64,000 nt of DNA, taken from NCBI RefSeq assembly GCF_963576675.1, contig NC_088911.1:85527256-85591255 (forward strand). The letters run 5' to 3'. Both the position numbers and the translations under genes were made by a program. The notes under the pieces are model-generated. The model made no database searches, was not told where the DNA came from, and saw only the letters and a list, made by a program, of their open reading frames with translations. Below, in pieces: positions 57,452 to 64,000 of the stretch. Each line of letters begins with the position of its first letter. The first letter of the stretch is position 1. This stretch comes from Euphorbia lathyris (Eukaryota > Streptophyta > Magnoliopsida > Malpighiales > Euphorbiaceae).

Positions 57452-57559
57452 AATAATAGTGTTTTTATTGAGTTAAGGGGGTTAAAAGGATGTCTTTTAA
57501 GTTGAGGGGGTTAAATGAATAAAATGGATAATTTTAGGAGGCTGGGTATGCATGAAGCG
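57452..57559. repeat. Right terminal inverted repeat of the MULE
   Basis: This is the inverted partner of 50604-50711, ending GGGTATGCATGAAGCG before the TTTATAATT duplication. Confidence 0.9.
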
Positions 57560-57568
57560 TTTATAATT

Positions 57569-58514
57569 ACAAGTATATCAAATTTATATAAAACCTATCC
57601 ACTAACCCCCTTTTCTCTCCCTCACACGATTTCTCTGCTACATGATCTACCCACTAGCCTTCTATTTTGCTTCTCTACACCAAACTAACCTCAACCATTC
57701 CACTCTCTTTTGTTTTCCTTACTCTTACTTTTATTTTCTTATTTTTTTCTTTTTTCTTTTCTTCCTCCATCTCAAGTTCAAGGTGATACTAGCGGCAACT
57801 AGTCTCAAGTTCATGGAATTTGTGATGAATGTCTAAGCAATTGATTTTTACATTTTAGCCTCAAAATATTTTCAGGTTTTTTCAAGCCCGCTCATGTCTT
57901 TCTATCTTTCTTCTTTATTATTTCGTTTCATTGGTTATTGCTCATTTTCTGGATTCATTAAAGTTTTTGTTTCTGCACTAAAATGAGTATATGCACAAAA
58001 GTAGAGCTTTAACGTATCGTACTGATGGATTTTTCCTTTGCTGTCTTTCATATGTTATATTGTATACATTATATTGTACATACAGTGGCAAATGAACATT
58101 GATGCAAATTGACAAAGCAAAAAACTTATTTTAGACCATGTTATTATGGATGTTTCTTCAAATACTAATAATTTATTTTGGCTTTACCTTTTCAGATTTT
58201 CGTGGATGAAGAAGTACAGTTGGTCGAGTTAAATAATTTCAACGAGGCTACAGTTGAATTTCAAGGATTTATAAAATTTTCAAGAGAGAGATCGCGATTA
58301 GTAGAACATACTTGTAAAAATAAGCATTGTATATTTGTAAAAGATAATGGTTAGAATGATGTGTAAATTGATTCTTTTGTTAATTGATGTACTAATTAAA
58401 TTTTAATTAATAAAATACTCTACAATTTTTATATTTAGTTTCATTTTATTTATATTAAACTAATGTAAAAGAGGTAAAAGTATTTAAATATATTATGTAC
58501 ACGTTGTTGAATTT
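57569..58514 (+). other. Spacer with an exon-like fragment, inside the GTGACAA element
   Basis: A pyrimidine-rich leader at 57600-57790 precedes a short open stretch. After a CTTTTTCAG acceptor-like site, 58199-58353 reads IFVDEEVQLVELNNFNEATV and RERSRLVEHTCKN to a stop, which looks like a last coding exon. The family is not recognised. It may be a captured host gene piece or part of the element's own gene. Confidence 0.3.
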
Positions 58515-58946
58515 GTGACAACAGTTAGTATAACTAACTTATAAATAAAATTAAATTAGTAATATTAAAATAAAATTATTATTATTAATTTATATATGTG
58601 ATAATAATTGTCACAAATAACTATTTTAGTGACAACTAATTAAAGTTGTCACACAAGTTGGAAAATAATATGTGACATCATATTATATTTGTGACAATAT
58701 TTTATTGTTAAGTTACAATAAAGGTTGTAACAATTAAAAGTAGTGTGACAACAACTTTATTATCACAAAAAAATAATAATTCTTGTGACAATATTTTACT
58801 ATCACATTTGCTAAAAAGTATTAGCAACGGAGTTTTACGTGACAAACACAGTGACAACTACTTATTGTCACATATTTCTTTACGTGATAACTTTTCAGGA
58901 GTTGGTGACAATAATTGGTGTCACAAACAACCTTATTTCTTGTAGG

Positions 58947-60212
58947 ATGAAAAATCTAATTACGAGGTTGAAAACTTATATAGATTTGACATTGTATTTT
59001 GTGGTATTTTATGTTGAAGTTTTCAGTCTGTTTTGATTTCTTTGTCGGGTTAATACATTATTTGTCTCATTAACGTGTTCAAAAGACTTGGTTAGCTCCC
59101 TGAATTTTCAAAGTGTCTCAATAGCCTCTTTAACTTACATAAATTATCTGAAAGCCTCATCAACTTGCGTAAAGTATAATCAATTAATTACTCGATCGCA
59201 AAAAAGTAAGTTGTACGAGAAAGATGTATTGCACGTGTCTTAAAATATTATTATGCAATTCATAGAATGCATTAAAACATATCAAAAATGAAGTTCTTAT
59301 TTGCTCAAGTGTAAAATTTGGCTTCTTTAATATTAGATTAGTTGAGGTAAGACACCCTGGCCCTTGCTTTCTTGATGATGAAGATAGACAAGCATGAAAC
59401 CTTTGCTGGCTGAGGCATTTTTGGGGTTGATATGATAAATGATAAGCATGCAGGCATAGATGAATATGATTATACTAGGAATGATATAAGCTACATCAAC
59501 ATGGGTTCTCTTAGAGTATGTCTGGATAATCCAAACCAATATAAAGAGTCATTTGATTGAATGAGACCTATAAGTTAAAGATTATCTACCTACGTTTGAA
59601 GGGATCTTGATATTGAAGGTTTCTTAAACTGGTTGTCTAAGGTGGAACATTTCTTTGAATATGACGAGGTACCATACTTAGGAAAGTGAAGATGGTAGCT
59701 TACCAACTGAAGGGAGAAGCTTCAGTTTAGTGGGATTAGTGTGTCCAAGACTGAAGAAAAGGTAATAGAGATCAAATCTGATCCTAGCAAAGGATGAGAG
59801 CCATGTTGAGAAAGGTTTACTAAAAATGGTATATTATGACGCTAAATTTAAGGTTTAATGATATTCTTTGATACCACTAAACACTTACCCACACTTTCCA
59901 AAGTATCGTCACAAGCATCATTAAACTACGTGTCATTAATTTTAACAATGCATAAATACTTGTGTAGGCAAATCCCACAAAGTGTCACACACAAGCATCG
60001 TCATGGTGAAAACGATTATATTTTTAGTATCATATTTTTTATTTTCAAAACTGTCACTACATTTTAATAAAGTGTCGTAAAGGTGATGACACATAATTTT
60101 TGTTACATTAATATTTCGTTTTAGAAAATATTTATAATCTTAGATATTGCAACAGTTTAAACATCTCCAAATTTACGACATAAATTATACAAGCGTATAT
60201 TTTTTACTTCAC
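58947..60212. other. Mixed repeat relics between transposons
   Basis: The region contains the Ty3 gag relic at 59440-59840 and, at 59850-60210, short GTGTCAC / ATGACAC motifs that look like subterminal repeats of another DNA element. A GGGTTAATACATTATTTG stretch at about 59047 resembles one end of a MULE-type element, without a partner. The minus strand at 59539-59333 has a 68-residue frame with one hydrophobic segment that is probably fortuitous. Confidence 0.35.
59440..59840 (+). pseudogene. Ty3-type gag relic
   Basis: In shifting frames the plus strand reads YDYTRND, then DLDIEGFLNWLSKVEHFFEY and RKVKMVAYQLKGEASV followed by a stop and WD. This is the retrotransposon-gag signature (EEFLDWLxxVExFFEY, KVKLVAYKLKGGAxxWWD). 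No LTR is seen nearby, so it is an isolated fragment. Confidence 0.6.
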
Positions 60213-60557
60213 CACTACAAGAATTTTCACTTTCACTAAAGCAAAAATTGGTTGGAGAATTCTCCGACCCACTTTTGCTATGAAATATTTGTGAAAATCC
60301 ACCGATGGACAAATTTTCGGTGATTTATAATTATTTTTTAAAGAAAAAGTAAAGAGAAACTCATATTTTATTTATAAGAGTTCCACCCATTCCTATTTTA
60401 TTTATAAATAGATAACAATAAACAGTTAATTTTTTTTTCTCTTAAATGTTGAACTAATAAATTAATAAATCTAAGATAAAATATAACTCCGCTAAAATGT
60501 GTCTTGAATGCTTTAATAGCCATTATATATTATCTCTAACCTCAAATGGACGGGTAA
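60213..60557 (+). mobile_element. One end of a CACTA element
   Basis: CACTACAAGAATTTTCAC at 60213 has the CACTA terminus and is followed by CCGACCC and CACCGATGG motifs that recur within 120 bases, like subterminal repeats. The other end is not in view, probably removed or displaced by the retroelement LTRs on the right. The end coordinate given is where the next repeat begins. Confidence 0.5.
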
Positions 60558-60944
60558 TGAATCCGGATTTATAAAAAAACAAGCAATAAATTTAGGGTTA
60601 CCTCTTGTAGCGTAGATCTGTTGAACAACAACGGAAGAAATTGACCTTGGCTCCGTATTACCGATCTAGGAGAATGCTACACTAGAAGAGCAATCACTGA
60701 TGTTCCACAGTACACACACCGAGGACAGAGGAGGGCGGTGGATAGAATGCATAGGGAAAGAGGAATTACCTTTTGCAGTCTCTGATCTCTATGTATTATG
60801 AATTAGTGTGTTAGGTTTAGCCTTTGTAACTATCTATTTAAAGCTAGGCTAAACCTAAAGGCCTAACCTCACTGATTATATTACGGATGAGCCGTAAATG
60901 GATCAGTAAATGAGCCAAGCCCATTTACTCCATTTAATCCTACA
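60558..60944 (-). repeat. Copia-type LTR, probably a 3' LTR on the minus strand
   Basis: On the minus strand the sequence AAATGGGAGA directly precedes TGTAGGATTAAATGG at 60944, a polypurine tract followed by an LTR start. The LTR-like region contains GGTTTAGCC / GGCTAAACC inverted stretches. The left border at 60558 is a guess from a TG. The Sire-type element at 60971 appears to have inserted just inside it. Confidence 0.4.
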
Positions 60945-60970
60945 TCTCCCATTTGCACGTAACAGAAACA

Positions 60971-62288
60971 TGTTGGTCCCTTGTTTAATTGCAAGTATAG
61001 TTCCAATGGGGGGTTAGGAACTATTTAAACTTTTTGCAATTTTGGCAGACTTCTTTTTCTAAAGAAAGAGATTTGAACAGCGGCGCTGAGTAAACAATAA
61101 GATACTGGCTTAGTCAACAGGTGACTAGGTCAGTTTCTTAGCTTGAGTCAGGAAATAGCACTTAGAGTCTATTCCTGAGCTCAGACGTTCAATGCGCACA
61201 ACTCAACTTGACCTCTTTACTTGGTCAGTTTTGATTATTTAAAGCAAGCAATATAAATAAGGAGTTAAGGTAAGAAATACTTCACCCAGGTTCGGCTTCT
61301 TCTAAGCCTACGTCCTGTCCCCGGAACACGTTCCGAGATTTCAAATACTCTACTGAGCTCTTTAAAGGTAGAGCCTCAAACCTTTTACAATATCAGCAAT
61401 TGAGTATGACAAGAGTACCTTCCTCTATACTTCTACTCAATCCTAATCTCTCCGTTGAGTACTTAAAACCGAGTACTCAGCCTCTCCTTTCTATCTCTAG
61501 AAATGATAAGTGTTTTGTCCTAATACAAAGATGTGCTAAGACACTTTAGACGATTTACAATCACTCTAGACTTTTACACAGATATGAGAAATGTAGTGTA
61601 AGAATTTTGCTTTGCTTCTTGCTTGCAGAACTTGTAGAGATTTGGTCAGCGTAATGGCTTGATCAAGTTCTGTGTGTAATGAAGCTTGTGATGGCACTAT
61701 TTATAGAGACGTCTGGGCATCGGTCATTTCGAATTTCGAAATAACCGTTGGAGGGAAACGGCTATATGTCGTTGTCATCCTGACTTGCTCAGAGCTCCCG
61801 GCCAATCACAATCGTGTATCTTCTGTCCTCGGTCAGCTCAACAGATGGTCTCTCCTTTTATGGTAAAGTCAACTGGACAGCATACTGTGTCGTCTGAACT
61901 TTGCCAAAAGAGGAAACACTTTGTCTGGAAGTTTTCCTTCGCCAGCTGCTGTCTTGTACGTTTGTCGAGACTACTCAGCAGCTTCATCTTGAAGTTGTTC
62001 CCGAAGGTCTTCTAGATCCTTCCGTTTGCTGAGTTGCGTTTTGTTCAAAACGGCAACGTCTTGACATACGTGGGCCAAGTGTACTGAGTTGTTTGACTTG
62101 GGCCTTGGCTTCCGTATTGGGCTTGGGCCTTCCAATCCTTATGACTTATAACATTTATACTCAACATTGAACAAACACATTAGTAGAATAAATCAAAGCA
62201 TTTAAACTTAGTGTGTTTAGAATATGTATTTTAATTTATACTTAAACAATTTTGTCAAATCAAAATTATGTGGAAAGGTGTTTCAACA
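60971..62288 (-). repeat. 3' LTR of a Sire-type Ty1/copia element that continues past the window
   Basis: It starts TGTTGGTCCC and ends GGTGTTTCAACA, with inverted TGTTG/CAACA ends, 1318 bp. On the minus strand the polypurine tract AAAATGGGGGAGT lies immediately before its start. The partner LTR is beyond the right edge. Confidence 0.75.
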
Positions 62289-62302
62289 AACTCCCCCATT
62301 TT
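62289..62302 (-). promoter_or_regulatory. Polypurine tract of the Sire-type element
   Basis: The minus strand reads CAAAATGGGGGAGTT directly before TGTTGAAACACC. The ATCAAAATGGGGGAG form is typical of Sire-lineage elements. Confidence 0.75.
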
Positions 62303-62819
62303 GATATTGGCAAAACTATTCAGTAAGGAACTCAGTATGAGCTCCCCCATGATAGTTGACCTAGTATAATTTAGCAGACTCCCCCGTAAGGGTTGAGCTA
62401 CTGACTTAGTTTTACTTAAGACATTTAAGGATTTAAATGAGTAAGTCTAAGGTCAGTTTTCAGATATAGGTCAGCTATATCACATATTCTATTTACTCAG
62501 TGTTAGGCGGAAGTTTTAGACATATAGAGCGCGATGAGTAATTTGTTGTTCAATGAGTTCTTATCAGAATATTTCATAAGTGTATAGGTTCATGTCAAAC
62601 ATGTTGTCAGCATATCATTTAGTCAATAAATATTATAAGTGTTAAACAAAGCTGGTATAAATGAAGATACATAATAACTCAGTACTTATTAGCATATATC
62701 ATAACTCAGTATTTGAATAAGAAAAGTAAGTATGATATATAAGTTGAAAGAAGTCAGCAGTTACACAGCAAAAGAAATAAACATAGCACATAGATTACAA
62801 ATGTTAAGACCTAGCCTAT
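62303..62819 (-). other. 3' untranslated stretch of the Sire-type element
   Basis: This AT-rich sequence has repeated ACTCAGTA and CTCCCCC motifs and no frame. It lies between the last ORF and the polypurine tract. Confidence 0.5.
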
Positions 62820-64000
62820 CTATTTCTTTTTCTTGCCCTGTGACTGACTTCGCTCGTACTGACGTTGCTCATGCTGAGCTCTAGCAGCTTGCGCTTTCTC
62901 CCCCGTTTTGTCAACTTCAGGGAGCTTAAACGCATCGGTTAAGACAGCGCGAGTCAGTTCTTGTGAAAGCTCTTTTAGTTTGTCAGCACTTTCATTGATG
63001 CCATAAAAAATGGCAACTCCATCAGCTGATACTTCGACTGGTATATGAAGATCAGTAGCACTGAGCATATTTACACTGAAGGCTTGAGCTTTGGCTTGCC
63101 AGATGAGAGCTTCAGAGAGGCCAGCAAAGACTTGGTGGAAGGTTTTCAAGAGAGCTGAGTCATAATGATGACGCTGGATATTATTATGACGGATGTGGTT
63201 GAAAGATTGCTGTGCGAGAGACAGCAACTCATTCTGTTTCAAAGCGTCAGTATCCATCTCTTGCTTGTTGAGGTTAAGTAGCCTGATGGCCTCACCGATT
63301 TGCTCGACTGAGCACTGACTATAGGACACCATTTGCTCATTTGTCTTAAGTTGCTCAGTATGAAGCTGAGCAAAAAGCATCTTGAGTTCTGAGGAAGTGG
63401 CGTAGTCAGTGTTCACAGCAGACAACTTCTGAACTTGTTGATGGAGTGAGTTCAGGTGTTGAATTGTTGACAGCTATATCTCTGCCAACTTGGCAAGTGA
63501 ATCCTGCTTAGCTTGCTGGGCTTGGAGTGACAAGACTACATTCAGTAGATCCTTGAGTCCCTTGACTTCGTTGAGAAGTAGAGTGACCTGGGAGAGCTGA
63601 GTTGTCTCAGGAATTGAAGATCCAGCAGCAGGCGAAGCGGAGTGTTGAAGATCGTGGATGAGTGCTTGCACTGAGTCAATGAGCTTTTTGCCGGACTCAG
63701 TGGCATCCCGATGTACATTAGTATGACCAGAAGAAGGTGGAGTGAAGGGAGTACCCTGGTCAGTGACTGGATGAGTTGGCTCAATCTGCACTTGAGTTGG
63801 AGGAATTATTGATTGATCAGCAGAGAGGTTGTTGATGGAAGACATAACCCGAACACTGTCTGTGCTGACAGCAGAAAGATGGGGAGTCAGCACCATGCTT
63901 GAGGAGACAGCATGAGCAGTGGTCGGTTCAACCTGATTAGTTGATGTGGTTGAAGTGTTATGGTCGGCATGTTCCTGTTGAGAAGAAACAGAGGCTTGTT
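62820..64000 (-). pseudogene. C-terminal ORF of the Sire-type element (env-like position), with one stop
   Basis: On the minus strand one phase is open from the right edge of the window to 63474 and, after a single TAG, on to 62820. The stop lies between AKLAEI and LSTIQHLNSLHQQV, where a glutamine codon (CAG) would give an unbroken frame. The protein is serine-, threonine- and glutamine-rich at first (SAVSTDSVRVMSSINNLSAD), then largely helical with coiled-coil character (IDSVQALIHDLQHS, LLLNEVKGLKDLL, LKMLFAQLHTEQLKTNEQ) and a basic tail (SQSQGKKKK). Position between pol and the polypurine tract matches the env-like ORF of Sire elements; there is no obvious membrane segment here, so the name describes position only. 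The start is outside the window. Confidence 0.6.

Larger units (their letters stand above)
50604..57559 (+). mobile_element. Mutator-like element (MULE) with mudrA-type transposase
   Basis: Inverted ends GGCTTAATGCATACCC (50604) and GGGTATGCATGAAGCG (to 57559) extend as TIRs of about 108 bp. A perfect 9-bp duplication TTTATAATT flanks it (50595-50603 and 57560-57568). Inside is a plus-strand mudrA-type gene (51448-56096) and a converging small minus-strand ORF with a GRF zinc finger. A 1.6-kb solo LTR splits the transposase; without it the element is about 5.3 kb. The transposase is dead (core deletion, stops, frameshifts), so this copy could move only in trans. Confidence 0.92.
49945..58946. 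mobile_element. DNA transposon with GTGACAA subterminal repeats (CACTA-like), host of the MULE
   Basis: At 49945-50420 and 58515-58946 short motifs GTGACAATAATTT, TTATCACAA and TTGTAACAAAA recur in both orientations, as in CACTA subterminal regions. The right block ends TTATTTCTTGTAG at 58946, close to the inverted CACTA terminus TTCTTGTAGTG but lacking the final TG. A clear left terminus was not found; GTGCACGTGTAAGAAAAAAA at about 49870 is a weak candidate. Its inside, apart from the MULE, is 57569-58514, with one exon-like stretch. The borders are uncertain. Confidence 0.45.

Noticed and set aside
59333..59539. 68-residue minus-strand ORF with a hydrophobic segment
   Set aside because: The plus strand in and beside this stretch carries the decayed Ty3 gag reading, so the ORF is probably fortuitous.

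Overview
The window is from a flowering-plant nuclear genome, most likely a eudicot (an inference from overall character). The evidence is plant-type Ty1/copia elements primed by initiator-Met tRNA, CACTA transposons with the plant terminus CACTACAAGAA, Mutator-like elements (MULEs) with 9-bp target duplications, plant L1-type LINEs, spliced AT-rich non-coding DNA, and a fragment of an ATL-type RING-H2 ubiquitin-ligase gene. I see no complete ordinary host gene, no rRNA or tRNA gene and no CRISPR array. Almost all of the 64 kb is transposable elements inserted into one another, and most of the useful information lies in their boundaries.

Layout. (1) 1-24.9 kb: a decayed minus-strand TTF-zinc-finger/DUF4371 (hAT-like) gene is split by a 14.6-kb Ty1/copia element (691-15278, duplication GTATC). 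That element is split by a CACTA element (5297-10701, duplication AAA), which carries a MITE (9611-10102) and exon-like pieces of a coiled-coil gene. To the right, a 5'-truncated LINE (15383-24866) entered the same DUF4371 region and was later split by a second copia element (18253-23775, duplication AAAAG). (2) 26.3-32.1 kb: a Ty3-like element with two 742-bp LTRs and an initiator-Met primer site. Its internal region encodes a retropepsin-like domain and three separate tandem amino-acid repeat arrays, but no reverse transcriptase, RNase H or integrase; a third, partial unit follows in tandem. (3) 32.1-35.3 kb: a LINE on the minus strand with an 18-bp target duplication. (4) 35.9-41.2 kb: a young, nearly intact copia element on the minus strand that lacks the usual tRNA primer site. 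(5) 41.3-47.8 kb: a Stowaway-like MITE, an old LTR/primer-site relic, a large solo-LTR-like repeat carrying a Pack-MULE with an ATL fragment, and a second long fold-back element. (6) 49.9-58.9 kb: the arms of a DNA transposon with GTGACAA subterminal repeats, enclosing a mudrA-type MULE (50604-57559). The MULE transposase is broken by a solo LTR and has lost its catalytic core. (7) 59-64 kb: a Ty3 gag relic, one CACTA end, a copia LTR, and the 3' end of a Sire-type copia element that runs off the window.

The genes do not form a pathway. They are replication and transposition modules (gag, protease, integrase, RT/RNase H, LINE ORF2, MULE transposase) in various states of decay, plus captured host fragments. 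Five of the six premature stops in the 18-23 kb copia pol fit one C-to-T change in a CAG or CAA codon and the sixth fits TGG-to-TGA, a pattern expected of methylated, silenced DNA. The most unusual items are the repeat-array Ty3-like element (26288-31823), the copia element with possible self-priming (35912-41249), the ATL-carrying Pack-MULE (43637-45077) and the GRF zinc-finger ORF inside the MULE.
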